64,000 nucleotides of DNA from Pholis gunnellus. Lineage: Eukaryota; Chordata; Actinopteri; Perciformes; Pholidae. Within the stretch, counting starts at the first letter, position 1. Each line of letters opens with the position of its first letter. This document shows positions 1 to 28,160 of this stretch, in pieces. The DNA is taken from the NCBI GenBank assembly GCA_910591455.2, contig OU342806.1, positions 11,046,426 to 11,110,425 of the forward strand, read 5' to 3'. A model generated the notes under the pieces. That model was not told where the DNA came from. It saw nothing but the letters and a program-made list of their open reading frames with translations, and did no database searches. Made by a program: the position numbers and the translations under genes.

Positions 1-354
1 TCAATCTCGACAAGTAAAATATTTACATAGAATTTTAGTGGGAAACGCTTTGTATTCTACCGTCAGGAAGACAAAGTTTAAACACAAAAGGCAATAGAAA
101 CAAAAAGTCAACAGGATCTTAAAAAAGTACAGTAATGACTATTTAAAACCATGTCTCACATTATTCATATTTTAGTCCTCGTTTCCTCATCTTTACAAAA
201 ATTATTTGACCGCTTTCCTACTAAAGACCCTCCTTCGCTAAAGCTTCTACAGTTAAGACAACAAATCGTTCTTTTTAACGCCGAGTGATCAGGCACAGAC
301 ATGTTGTGGCCTATATTAAAAATATAAAAGTGGAAAGTTAACACTGCCTGGTTC
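1..354 (-). other. srsf11: srsf11 3' UTR (partial)
   Basis: Sequence following the srsf11 stop codon (355-357) on the minus strand. It is AT-rich and has no long ORF. I see no AATAAA on the minus strand here, so the polyadenylation site probably lies left of the window. Confidence 0.7.
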
Positions 355-561
355 TCAGTCACTCATCTCCATGTCTTCCTGATGGTGGTCGTCTCCATTC
401 ACTTTGGACTTTTTGGGGATGTGGCCCTCTGACCTCTCCATCTCCTGGCATTTGGGGGATGAGGCAGAGTCAGAGTCGCTCTTCCTGTCATCGTCGTCAT
501 CCTCCTCTCTTTCCTTTTCACTGTCATAACCTTGCTCCTCTTCATCGTAATCCCGGGTCAC
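355..561 (-). CDS. srsf11: srsf11 coding exon 12 (last)
   Basis: Starts VTRDYDEEEQGYDSEKE after an AG acceptor at 562-563 and ends at TGA 355-357. It encodes the acidic C-terminal tail, with a run of five Asp, and the conserved KVNGDDHH segment. Confidence 0.93.
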   Translation of the reverse strand: MTRDYDEEEQGYDSEKEREEDDDDDRKSDSDSASSPKCQEMERSEGHIPKKSKVNGDDHHQEDMEMSD

Positions 562-3500
562 CTGTCCGGACAATTTTTTTTGAAAGATTATTTTTTGGGG
601 GCATTTCTACTGTATTTGATAGAGAGAGACGAACAGAAAAGATCACGACAGTTAAATAATTAGTTTTTTAAAAGGCCCATCTTCTGGGCTGTTTAATTAC
701 TTGCCAGTCATTTCAAAACAATATTCTAAACATACCTTAACATCTCCTTTCTCACTATCAGACTTGCGGTCCTGGTCTCGCTCCTTGTCTTTGCTCTTCT
801 TCTTCTTACTGGCCGAGCGTTCCCTTTCATCTCTGCTCCGGTCTCTGTCCTCCCTCCGGTCTCTATCCCGTTCCTTCTCACGCTCCTTGTCCTTCTTTTT
901 CTCTTTCTTGTGACTGAACATGACAAATGTATCTTTTCAGTTGTTGAACTAGATATGACAATGAATTGCATGTAAAAATGCGTTTGACATCTCACCGTCT
1001 GAGTGATGGAGACCTGGACAACCTCCTCTTGGGGGACCGAGATGCACTGCGGCTTCGCTTGTGCCTCCTGAGACACAAAGTAAAAGAAATAAATACAATT
1101 TTATACTTCCGTCATTCTAACCAAATCACAGACTGCTGTCTGTTAAAGTCATTTGCTTTTATGAATGTAAATCACATTAAATGAAAGGAAGACCACTCAC
1201 CGACTAATGCTTCGAGACCTCCTGGCACTGCTGTAGCTCTTGGGGGGAGTCTTTGACCTTTTCTTAGACTTCTCCTCCTTCCTCCGGTCCCTGATCAAGA
1301 CACAAGCAAGGTTAATCTAGATGTATTGGCAGCTCTTGCAAGTGACACAAAGTATTGTGTATTAAGAAAGTTTAAAAATAAAAATCTGAACTTAAACGAC
1401 AGCCTAAAGCAGTGGTTAACACAAGTGGTCGGCATTAAACTTTGATGACGCAGCAATTTAATGCTGACCTAGATCTGCTGTGGCGGTTCCTCTCCCGGGA
1501 GTGGGTCCTCCTCCTACGTGGACTCTTGGACTTCCTCCTACTTCTTGAATGGGACCTCCGCCGAGACCTGCTCTTCGAACGTCTGCCAAAAATGAAGCGG
1601 TATCACAATTAAAAACATAGCAAATCAGATATCAATTATCTTGTTCGTGTCATTTGGTTTACATCTGTCCAGAGACAGAGTTCGCCGTGCCGGTGTCTTT
1701 ACCGGTGTCTTGAGCGAGATCTGGACCGCCTTCGCCTTGACCGCGAACGGGAATGTTTGCGCTTGTCATCTTTTTTATCTGCAAAACAACGACAAAGTTG
1801 AATATCTCACAGGAACAAACACTGAGAAGCTGACAAAATTCCAGCACAATGTTTAATTACATGGAGCGTTAGCTTCTACATTCATTATAACTTTATAAAC
1901 GGCTACATAAAACAAGTAGCTCTTTCTGTAAAAGGCGACACGAGGAAGCGGAGCACTCACTTCCAGGTTCAATGGCTGCAGAGATGAGAGACTGGGCCTC
2001 TCGGACTCTCTTCATGGCCTCTTCTATCTCCTTATTGGACGCATCGTTCTTCATCCCTGGATTCAAGTTCAGTCCGGCCGCTAATGGATTAAGTCTGCAA
2101 GTGCCATCAATTATTTAGTTTTTAAAAATGATTCAGGCTCAATGGATTGCAAACCCTGAATGAGAGCGTGTATAGTTTCTTACTTGGGGTCCATGGATTG
2201 CATGAGCTTCAGAAAGTCTGCAGAAAGAGCCTGAAAAAGAAAGGAGGAAATTAAAATTAGAAAAATGTAGTTGAAGCATGCTGCGACTGACTGTGACTGA
2301 CGAAGTGCTCACCTGGGGGTTCATGTTAGGGCCTTGCATTCCCATGGCAGCCATTTGCTCCATGCTGGGAGCTCCGAGACCTCCAAATGGTGTCCCTCCC
2401 ATCTGAAATACAGACACACTTACACTTTAAGCCCAAAAATGTTTTTATATCAAGCATCCAGCAGACGCAACACAGCCTCATGTCTGAATCATTGTGCCCA
2501 TTTAAATCAATGTTACTTTATAAAAAAGAAATGTCACTTTCAGTCCTGACAGAATGTCAACAAACATGCAACCTCACCAGGGGTGAAAAAGTTCAAAAAA
2601 TGATTTAAACTATCTAACAATAACACAAATATCTACGTTACTAGTGATCTTTAAAAAAAAGGCAACCAGAATCTACACCAGCAACCCAAAATGATCATGA
2701 GCACAACGTATACTTCAGAATCAAACTTAATGTCAAAACTCATTGTTACCAGAGGATTGGGTGTCGGAAGAAGGCCTCCCCCAGGCATCATTCCTGCCAC
2801 GGCATTGGCTGGAGCCAGCAGCGACATAGCTTTAGATTCATCAGGAATGACTCCTGGAGAAAAACAACAACATTTCAGTACACGCTCCACGCAAACATTG
2901 ATGAACACTCAAACAAGACTTGCAGACAAGCCACCTCTGTCTAACTACTCTGTATTCAAATAATGAATGAATAAAAAGAATGCACTTTTTTTTTTTTGTC
3001 TTGTCTGTAAATCTTGATCCCTGATTTTTTCGTGAAAGTATGATTGTATGATTAGCAGCTATGAATTTATAAGTCACAATACACACTGGTCAACACTGCC
3101 AAGATTTTTTCACCTGTACTTGTTTTTTAAGTCATGAACCAAACGTAAGCAAGCACAGCCAGTTGTCCCGTGGGATGTGCTCTCAACTTTCATTAGATGT
3201 TTTATGAACAAGCGACTCGTGCCGGCTGCTTCGCTATAAAGCACACAAAAACATTGAGATACAGAAAACAAAGTTCATGATTTGGGTGTAGACAAGGGTA
3301 CATTTCAACATTACTTACCATCACCAATACAAAAACAGAAAAGGTTCAGACATATTACCTTTTCTAGGCTTTTGTTGGTGGTTACTTTGTACAATTCCAC
3401 CACAAAAAAGAAAGAAAAAAAACTTGCCAACCAAGTTAAGTATTGCTAACAAGCTACAGTACTGCTAGGTTTTGGCCAACAGCATGTCACTAAAAACACT

Positions 3501-3695
3501 AAACAATGTCAAAGATAAACTGCACTATACAGTTACGGGCTATTACCAGCAAAAGCTGTGATAAAATCATGACAAATGTGCCCAAAGATGAAGAAATCAA
3601 ACAGTAAATTCAAAAGGGAAAATCTTAGAGATGATTATCCATGGTGCAATCTGAAAACAGGCTATTTCTTAATCTGACATTTTACATTTTAACAG

Positions 3696-3762
<67 letters not shown>

Positions 3763-6700
3763 ACGCACACGCACACGCACACGCGCACAACAGAAAGGAC
3801 ACTTGAGAAACAGGATAAGGCTGCAGAAGACAAAACTGTTGGTGGCATTTTCAGCAGGGCCTGGTATATAGGGCTGGCTGAACCAGGAAAAAGAACTGTA
3901 AAACACAACAACAAAAGAAACACCACCGTTAAACGTGAGATTCACTCAACTCTTGCAGAGTCATGTGTGGAGAGCGTCAATGAAAAGCATTTTTACTGCA
4001 ACATCAAGCAGAGGATTAAACCTACTTTTATCTCTTGCATGTTAGTGAAAATTTGGAAATACAGATGCACAAAGTAAAATATTACAAGGCTTGGAGCAAG
4101 TAAATGCCAACGCCGGTTTGTGTGCTTCTCATGGTTATAACCAAATGATATGCTGACTGACTTCCAAAACATCGGCTCAGAGTAATTGTGTAGATTACGG
4201 CGCGCACACACACACCCTTTCAAAATCTATCCTAGCATGCACAGCATCTATCCTGCATGCTTTGTGCTGGTGTAGGGATGTCCCAAATATTTTAGCCAGA
4301 TCTGAGCCATTAAATATCAGCATTCTGCCAATACCAAGTCCAGATCCAGTATTTACATATTCCTTTGTAATGCACCACGATTAATCAGGCCATGATTACA
4401 TTTAATGAGGCAATACCGTTTGGATGTTTGGTGAACAGCTATGCATCAAGAAAACAAAGTCAAGTTGTCACATATTTGGCTGATTAGACCTCTCCTGATA
4501 ACGGCGTGGACCTGTAAGACTGTGCTTGATTGACATCTCCTTCACTCTGTTGCTAGGTTTTGTTGCACCCGTTAGAGGAGGAGCAACTTACACCTGCAGT
4601 TTGGTAACCTAACCAAACTCCCAACACTGCTGTGCCCGACTTGAACCTAGAAATATTTCGGGCCAAACTGAAAACACCACTGTGTATATGCAGCATCTTT
4701 TATGGTTTCTTACAGCGGTGAAGTAAATATTAATGGACAAAGAAGTGTCAGCGTGAATCTGTTTCGGTAGCAAATCAACTGCATGTATGCTTCGTAAAAT
4801 AAATGATATAGTTTACCCAACGTTAAACTGTTTTGTTAGACGTGTACAAAATATTGCTGGAATTGACGCAAAGCGACTGACCTACAGTGTCTTTCCCCGC
4901 TGACATAAGCTGACAGTGTGGATAACATGAATTGTAACGCATTGTTGTTATTTATTGGCATTTATCAAGCACAACGGGACATTTACAGCAGGCTTACCCA
5001 GGGTGCTTAAGGTTCAAATATAAATAGAGGATCAGAAATGGTTCACGCTTGAAGTCCATACCCCTATTTTGCTGAAGAGTTGCGTGGCTCATTTTTTTAT
5101 ATAAAAGATGCCTTGAACAGAGAGAGAAAAAATAAATAAAGAGTTAATATTTTACTGCAGAACAAGAGAGAGAAGGGGGCTTGCGAGCCTGGTGCCATTA
5201 TTTTTTCTAATCTCCTGATGGCAGCAGAGGACCACTTTCAGCCAGCAAGGAAGGGACTCTCTGCAAATGACTTGTCCACTATGAAAACCACAACACAAAT
5301 AACAGAGAGAGAAGTTTACAGCTAGATTGTCAGACATGGACACAAATGTACATTTCCCTTTTTTATAAACCTAGAAATGCCAAGCACTGAAAAGCTTAGC
5401 GAATTTTGCTTGGTCACAAAGAACTCACAATGGCTTCAGATAGTGTTTGCAATTCTATCAAAACAACCTACACATTGTGATGCATGTTCAGAGATAGCCA
5501 CGTGAGCGAGACAAGAATAAAACAAAACACCCACCTTCAGCAAAAGGGACCACGATCAAGGCTCGGTCCACGAAGACGGTGTTCGTCAGATGTTGGGAAA
5601 CTCCCACCGACTCAGACTCAAGGAACTTTACAAAACAGACACGTGAAGTCACAGGCAAGGGAGAGTCACTGGAAGAAAATACAGATATGTTGTGCAAAGA
5701 ATACGAACAAGGAGACCCAACATGCCTTCTTCAAACTGACCGTAATGATGTTTTTGTCCCCTGGGACAACTAAGTTAAAAAAGGTACAATATGCAGCATT
5801 TTCCTAAAAAAAAGAATCCCTCTCAATCATCACTTTTGACCCACAAGAAGTGTGTGGTTGAGTCTATCTACAGAGACCCTGTCCTCTGCCTGTATTCTGT
5901 AGTTACTTCTTATTTTGCTGTGTTTAGGATGTTTTTGGGCCTCAGCAAAAATACTTTGGGCCCAACGTGGATGTGTAACCCCAAGTTAATAAGAGCATGT
6001 AGGATGTACGCCGTTGTCATTCCCAGGTCATCAAATACCACCGCTTTGTCACACCCCTTGACGTCTGATAGCAAGGCACAAGACATGGACCCCTTTAGCG
6101 TCAGTATGATGCAAAGCGGCAGTATTTGACAACCTACGGGTTGTTACATTGTTGTGAGTTTTGATGTGCTTCAGCGTTTCCCCTGCATTCATTCAAAATC
6201 CGACATTTTGGCACCTTCCCAAAGTGTGGTGTTGTTTGTTTACAAACAGCAACCGACAATGCTACATATTATACCTTTAATCATGGAGTACAGGCCGCAC
6301 AACCTCACCCACTCTCTGACCTCTTTATTATCTGTTTAGATACAATACATCAACATATTTTCTTATAACGCGTTGTAATAAGTGCATTGCTTGTCGTCAA
6401 TCTGTTGGGAATCAAATATCACCGCCAATCACTGACACTTTGAACCTTTGTTGTTGTTACAGTCCTCGCCATGTCCTACCTGCTGAGAAGTCAGGTGTAA
6501 CTCAATTCAGGAAGATACAAAGCAGAGAACAATTATTTCCTCCTATAGTCAATGTTAAAATACTGTAGATTGCAGTAGCTCATTAACAATATTGACACCA
6601 AGTTAATTTGTTCTTCCACTTTGTTTAAATCAGCATTTAGTACATTTAAGAAGATGCTGCAGCAGTTACATCTAGGGTTGCAACTAATATTGGTTAATCT

Positions 6701-7295
6701 AACAATTACTTTTCTGATTACTCAATTAATTGTTTAGTCTATGAAATGTCAGATGGGATTAAAAGAAAATGCACAAATTACTCAATTTACAATGATGTAA
6801 AGCAGAGAAAGACAGGCTTGAACAGGCTAATGTCTAGCGCTGTTTTGGTCACTCAAATATGATTTACTGATGTATTTGTGTTTATTATATCGTTGCAAAT
6901 TGAATATCTTTGGGCATTAAACAATTTCAACTTCACTAATACTATAGGTACTTGTAAAGGCAATTAAAAAATATATTTTCTGACACTTTGGGGCTAAACG
7001 ATTAATCCAAAACAATCATAATCCTTAGTTGAAGGGGAGTGACTGCTGCTGCATTCACTAAAGGCGCGGGCTAACGTTAGCATTAGCATGCCGTGCAGCG
7101 AGGCCTACTCGACACTACAGGCCTCAAGCTAGGTAAGACAACGTTCTAACAATGTACAATTCACAATACTCACTCAGGTGGAAACAGTTTCAGCTCATCT
7201 ATGTTTCCGAGGAATCCAAACAGAGTCCTCATATGCTCGGACGTCGTGCTCGGGGAGACGTTCGTCACCTGAATGACGTGCGTGTTGGAATTCAT
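355..7295 (-). CDS. srsf11: Serine/arginine-rich splicing factor 11 (SRSF11, p54)
   Basis: Nuclear SR-family splicing factor that binds RNA and takes part in splice-site choice. The CDS joins 12 exons, read from high to low coordinate: 7295-7174, 5668-5535, 2853-2750, 2402-2313, 2230-2184, 2094-1961, 1778-1703, 1582-1469, 1290-1201, 1067-996, 913-736, 561-355. All introns are GT-AG, phases match at every junction, and the sum is 1368 nt (455 aa plus stop). Domains: RRM about residues 7-86 (VIQVTNVS near the start, SRVCFVKF at 49-56, ALIVVPFAEG at its end); an Ala/Gly/Met-rich linker (LLAPANAVAG, GGGLLPTPNPL); the segment KEIEEAMKRVREAQSLISAA; an Arg/Ser and Arg/Lys domain about 213-385; and an acidic tail (VTRDYDEEEQGYDSEKE) ending EDMEMSD. 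These blocks match vertebrate SRSF11 rather than its paralogue SREK1. Human SRSF11 is 484 aa; this one lacks the Gly-rich N-terminal run. Confidence 0.95.
736..913 (-). CDS. srsf11: srsf11 coding exon 11
   Basis: Encodes a highly charged Lys/Arg/Glu/Asp block (HKKEKKKDK through SDSEKGDVK). The acceptor AG precedes 913 and the donor is GTATG at 735. The 178-nt exon begins with the third base of a split Arg codon and ends in phase 0. Confidence 0.93.
996..1067 (-). CDS. srsf11: srsf11 coding exon 10
   Basis: A 72-nt RS-rich exon (RHKRSRSASRSPKRR, LSRSPS). Both ends split Arg codons, which agree with the neighbouring exons. Confidence 0.92.
1201..1290 (-). CDS. srsf11: srsf11 coding exon 9
   Basis: A 90-nt exon encoding DRRKEEKSKKRSKTPPKSYS followed by SARRSRS, a block strongly conserved in SRSF11. 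The donor is GTGAGT at 1200. Confidence 0.93.
1469..1582 (-). CDS. srsf11: srsf11 coding exon 8
   Basis: A 114-nt exon of the RS domain (RSKSRSRRRSHSRSRRKSKS, PRRRRTHSRE). The donor GTCAGC at 1468 is weaker than the others in the gene. Confidence 0.92.
1703..1778 (-). CDS. srsf11: srsf11 coding exon 7
   Basis: A 76-nt exon opening the RS domain (KKDDKRKHSRSRSRRRRSRS). The acceptor is TTTTGCAG and the donor GTAAAG. Confidence 0.92.
1961..2094 (-). CDS. srsf11: srsf11 coding exon 6
   Basis: A 134-nt exon with the conserved segment SNKEIEEAMKRVREAQSLIS, found just before the RS domain in SRSF11 and SREK1. The donor is GTGAGT at 1960. Confidence 0.94.
2184..2230 (-). CDS. srsf11: srsf11 coding exon 5
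   Basis: A short 47-nt exon encoding ALSADFLKLMQSMDP plus two bases of a Lys codon. The acceptor has a strong pyrimidine tract. Confidence 0.92.
2313..2402 (-). CDS. srsf11: srsf11 coding exon 4
   Basis: A 90-nt phase 0-0 exon encoding a Met/Gly-rich linker (MGGTPFGGLGAPSMEQMAAM). Its length is a multiple of three, so skipping would keep the frame. Confidence 0.9.
2750..2853 (-). CDS. srsf11: srsf11 coding exon 3
   Basis: A 104-nt exon encoding VIPDESKAMSLLAPANAVAG and GGGLLPTPNPL, among the best family markers. The split Gly codon joins it to exon 2. Confidence 0.95.
3698..3787. repeat. Compound microsatellite (GA)n-(CA)n-(GCACAC)n
   Basis: About 32 bp of GA, 23 bp of CA, then about five GCACAC hexamers. 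The three tracts abut without spacers. Confidence 0.98.
4272..4400. repeat. Possible teleost hAT-like repeat fragment
   Basis: The start (AGGGATGTCCC), followed by text rich in CAGATCT and CCAGATCCAGTATT, resembles the common teleost repeat that opens with GGGATGTCCCGAT. It is degraded and its ends are uncertain. Confidence 0.3.
5535..5668 (-). CDS. srsf11: srsf11 coding exon 2
   Basis: A 134-nt exon with the second half of the RRM (DSPLPVTSRVCFVKF, QHLTNTVFVDRALIVVPFAE). The acceptor is TCTTCCAG and the donor GTGGGTG at 5534. Confidence 0.95.
5775..6280. mobile_element. MITE-like element with TTAA ends (srsf11 intron 1)
   Basis: A 506-bp block whose ends form an imperfect inverted repeat. 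The left end is TTAAAAAAGGTACAATATGC and the right end, read on the other strand, is TTAAAGGTATAATATGTAGC. Both ends begin with TTAA, the duplicated target of piggyBac-type elements. There is no transposase ORF inside. The teleost repeat that ends GCTACATATTATACCTTTAA is familiar from other fish. Confidence 0.6.
6672..7034. mobile_element. Degraded hAT/MITE-type repeat (AGGGTTGCAACTAA family)
   Basis: Opens CTAGGGTTGCAACTAA, continues with ATTGTTTAGTCTATGAAATG and closes with CGATTAATCC and CTTAGTTGAAGG. This is the layout of a very common teleost repeat whose termini are complementary (AGGGCTGCAACTAA). The interior has diverged and is partly replaced. Confidence 0.6.
7174..7295 (-). CDS. srsf11: srsf11 coding exon 1 (start codon)
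   Basis: ATG at 7295-7293 in a good context (A at -3). Encodes MNSNTHVIQVTNVSPSTTSE then HMRTLFGFLGNIDELKLFPP, the first half of the RRM. Only six residues precede the RRM, against a Gly-rich extension in mammals. No other in-frame ATG gives a longer N-terminus before a stop. Confidence 0.92.
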
Positions 7296-7600
7296 TTTCG
7301 CGAGTGCTAATCAAGCTACCGTAGCTTTATGCTAGCAACGAGCCTGAATTTGAAACCAAAAAACACGAGCTAGGTATCGTTTACGAGGAAAACAACATTA
7401 GGCGATTACAAATGCGTGCATTCTTCCTGTAGATAGAAGATGGTTAACGTTTGCTGTCTGTGGCAAATCAACGACGACCGTCAGCAGAGAGCAACAATGC
7501 CGCTGCTGAAAATGTCGCGAGGCAGAGATGCTGGCGCGTTCACGTGCGGTTTATAAGCTCGTAATGAGTTTCAGCCGAGCAAACTAGAAGTGTCCCATTC
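7296..7600 (-). promoter_or_regulatory. srsf11: srsf11 5' UTR and promoter region
   Basis: A CpG-richer patch directly upstream of the srsf11 start, unlike the AT-rich DNA beyond 7600. It contains a TCGCGA core (7515-7520), an E-box CACGTG (7541-7546) and a TTATAA (7551-7556). The transcription start cannot be fixed from sequence alone. Confidence 0.5.
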
Positions 7601-8459
7601 AAGTAAAATAATGTATTTAGTTGATACTTTTACATCATATCTGACCGGTACTGTTTTAAGCTGATACTGACATAAATATTTTTGAGTTTAAAAATATTTT
7701 ATAATGATTTATAAACACATAACAGAAAAAACTCTGAATAATTGACCGTGGAAATATCTACTTGTCAGTGCTCTCTGCTGTACAAATTGTCTAACATGTG
7801 AGACACTTTTTATAAATTACCTAAAATTTTGTATGGCATATTTCTTGTAACTAATTGTCAGACATATACAACGCTATCAATGTGTCTACAATAAGTCAAC
7901 ATCAACTTCTATATCTGCCTGAGCGGTTTACCAGCCTAGATCTAGTAAATAATCATAATCTAGAAAGTACTTTCATGTATACATGTAGTGGAATAAAAAG
8001 TACTAGTAATATATTCTGCTGAAATGTAGTAAAGTAGCCTCAAATGAAAAGACTGAAGTAAAGTTCTCCAAAACTGTACATAAGTACAGTACAGTACACA
8101 AAGCCCCAGAAACATGACAAGAGGAGAAAATGTGTATCATGTGTAGTATATGATTAGGATGTATTGTTTATGTTATTATGTTTTCTTTTAACTATAATGT
8201 AAACATATTATAGTATCATTGCTGGTGTAGAAACTACCTAACCAACTATTTGAAACATCTCTGCAACTCCACTAGTACTTTAGTTGAGTTGTTGATATAC
8301 TTAAAATAATTGTTAGACAATATCGAAATCATTAGTATTTAAATGTCTGATGTAAACTGTAGAATCCTCAATGTACAATCACAAAAAAATGATGGCTCAG
8401 GAAATGTTTAAGACATCAATAAATGAAAATGCAATTCCTTTGCTGCTAAGTCTCATTTT
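7601..8459. other. Intergenic AT-rich spacer between srsf11 and xxylt1
   Basis: AT-rich, without a credible ORF. It includes the repeat fragment at 7978-8100. Confidence 0.6.
7978..8100. repeat. Teleost AGTACTTAAGTAAA-type repeat, right end
   Basis: The order AGTGGAATAAAAAGTAC, TGAAATGTAGTAAAGTAG, CTGAAGTAAAGTTCTCCAAA, TACATAAGTACAGTAC matches the 3' half of a ubiquitous fish repeat. A fragment of the other end of this family lies near 44911. Confidence 0.55.
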
Positions 8460-8830
8460 TCCAACGACCCTAAAGGCCGCATGGCTCTGAATACGGCTGA
8501 AGACAAAGTGGGTGTGGCTAAAGTTGTGTCACAGCATTTTGTTGCTAGCTTTAGCTTTAGCTTGGGATTTCTTCAACTAGACTTATTGCTTATCGAAATC
8601 ACAAATCAACGCAAACGCCGTACTTGAATAACGGCAATTGTATGCAACGATACATTTAAACAATCAAACAGTGGTGACGTTGTGCTCGGATTAAAACAAC
8701 AGCGTCGGAGGGCAACTCGACTAACGCTAACGCTACCGATATAATATATAACGTAAGGCGCAAAGTCGTCGCTTGCTAACTTAGCACCCTCGCTACCAGT
8801 TGACATGCTGCAGGTATCTTTTATTATATG
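8460..8830 (+). promoter_or_regulatory. xxylt1: Probable xxylt1 promoter region
   Basis: CpG-richer than its surroundings (clusters around 8460-8490 and 8600-8790) and placed upstream of the xxylt1 leader. CTAACGCTAACGCTACCG at about 8720 is an imperfect GCTAAC repeat. The transcription start is inferred only from composition. Confidence 0.4.
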
Positions 8831-9231
8831 ACATTACGTGAACGTTTACGAAGTTGTTGCATCAATACATGCACGTAAGCCTCCAGTAACTCGGAGAACA
8901 AGCTGGCAAGATGGAGCTGCAGATATTAAGGACGTGAGACAGGCAAGTGGGTGTCCTTCTGACCTTCTTCGGTATAAGTTATATCTTATGGTTAAAAATG
9001 GGGAATTAGAGCTTTACAAGCTAAACGTGAAGGTAAAGTGCCAGAAGTCAGTGCACTCAATCCAAACATGTATTACTGTACATCTCTGTGGATCAAGACT
9101 AAAATGAGTATTTTGTTCTCTTACAGGAAAATGTTGGTAGCTCACCAAGAAAAAGCTATGAACTGGAAAGGCACAAAATGGTGAAAGTATTCCCTTGTAC
9201 ACCCCCACTGTCATGACATCAACAAGGAGAT
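8831..9231 (+). other. xxylt1: xxylt1 leader with probable 5' UTR intron and upstream ORF
   Basis: A good donor (GTGAAG then GTAAAG, cut after 9032) and a good acceptor (TTGTTCTCTTACAG, exon from 9127) define a 94-bp intron, although that is short even for a teleost. After splicing, an ORF from an ATG at about 8988 (MVKNGELELYKLNVK) continues as ENVGSSPRKSYELERHK and ends at TGA 9214-9216. It is 44 codons long, in the same frame as the xxylt1 ATG and separated from it by that one stop and five codons. I recognise no family for it; it may be only a leader. Confidence 0.4.
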
Positions 9232-27313
<18,082 letters not shown>

Positions 27314-28160
27314 TGCTGGAACCCAAAAGGAGGCTATGACACCTTCAATATAGTTTAGGGAAAATATTTGTCCTGCTTTTTGGAAGGGAGGTTTCTTTTC
27401 TTGACCACTATAATGCCAGTGTAGTCACAGACTCTGCCCCCTGCCGGCCATGGGGCCCATAAAAGTTGCTTCAAATATGGCGTTTAACCGTGTCATTGTA
27501 GATTAAATCTTGGTCAGGTTGAAAGCCCCCCCGTTACAGCAATGCAAGGAGCTGCAATAGTTGGCACACATCTCTTCAGGTACAGAGAAGATGAAATACG
27601 ATTTCCGAAGTTGAGATCCATTTATTTTCAGATTTAAGAGTAGAAATACACTGTTCACGTTACAAAATAAGCTACCAGGACCTTTTTTTTGCCTGTATTT
27701 GATTGGCCAACTCAGCACCTTACTGAATAAGGCTCTCTCCGGAGCCACTCGGGCGCAAGGCACAACACACTGCCGCAGTTCCTTTTAAACATCTTTCTGC
27801 AGGTAGGAAAGGGGGGCGTGGGGGTGGGGGTTACATCAGACTGCAGGAGGGGTCAGGGCGATAATGATTAACAGCTGTGGCTGTTGTTTGTGACCCTGTG
27901 TTTGCAGTTGAGCTGAGGCCAAATACGCACGTTTCAGAAAGAGTGAAGCGGCCATGTAGACACTGACCCATTTTGGAGTTTTCTTGCTGTGCTCACTGAA
28001 CTGCCACTCGGATTCAAAGAAATGTCAACACTCAATACTCATCAGTCAGGAAATTGTCTGAGGCGATGCACACATGTACACACAGTGAGAGTGAAGCCGC
28101 TGAATAGCCTGCCATTCACCATCAGTGGAGTCAAAGACTGAACACACTTGAGAATAAACA
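27314..28160 (+). other. xxylt1: xxylt1 3' UTR (extent uncertain)
   Basis: Sequence after the stop without ORFs. The first AATAAA downstream on the plus strand is at about 28153-28158, giving a possible 840-nt 3' UTR; another follows near 28682. Which is used cannot be told. Confidence 0.4.

Larger units (their letters stand above)
2854..5534 (-). other. srsf11: srsf11 intron 2
   Basis: At 2681 bp this is the longest intron of the gene. It holds a GA/CA/GCACAC compound microsatellite (3698-3787) and a weak hAT-like repeat fragment near 4270. I see no coding exon. Confidence 0.85.
5669..7173 (-). other. srsf11: srsf11 intron 1
   Basis: A 1505-bp intron with donor GTGAGT at 7173 and acceptor TTCCAG before 5668. 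It is largely filled by two fossil repeats (5775-6280 and 6672-7034). The part next to exon 1 is CpG-richer and continues the promoter-side composition. Confidence 0.88.

Noticed and set aside
697..1076. Long overlapping Arg/Lys/Ser-rich ORFs on both strands
   Set aside because: They are alternative-frame readings of the RS-domain exons of srsf11 and cross splice sites.
355..7295. Annotation of the minus-strand SR gene as SREK1
   Set aside because: SREK1 shares the RRM layout and the KEIEEAMKRVREAQS segment. However, QHLTNTVFVDRALIVVPFAEG-VIPDE, the LLPTPNPL linker without a second RRM, and the VTRDYDEEEQGYDSEKE tail are SRSF11 features.
8606..8806. Minus-strand ORF MSTGSEGAKLASDDFAPYVI as a third gene
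   Set aside because: It lies in the CpG-richer promoter patch, has no downstream exon I can join and matches no family. Chance is more likely.
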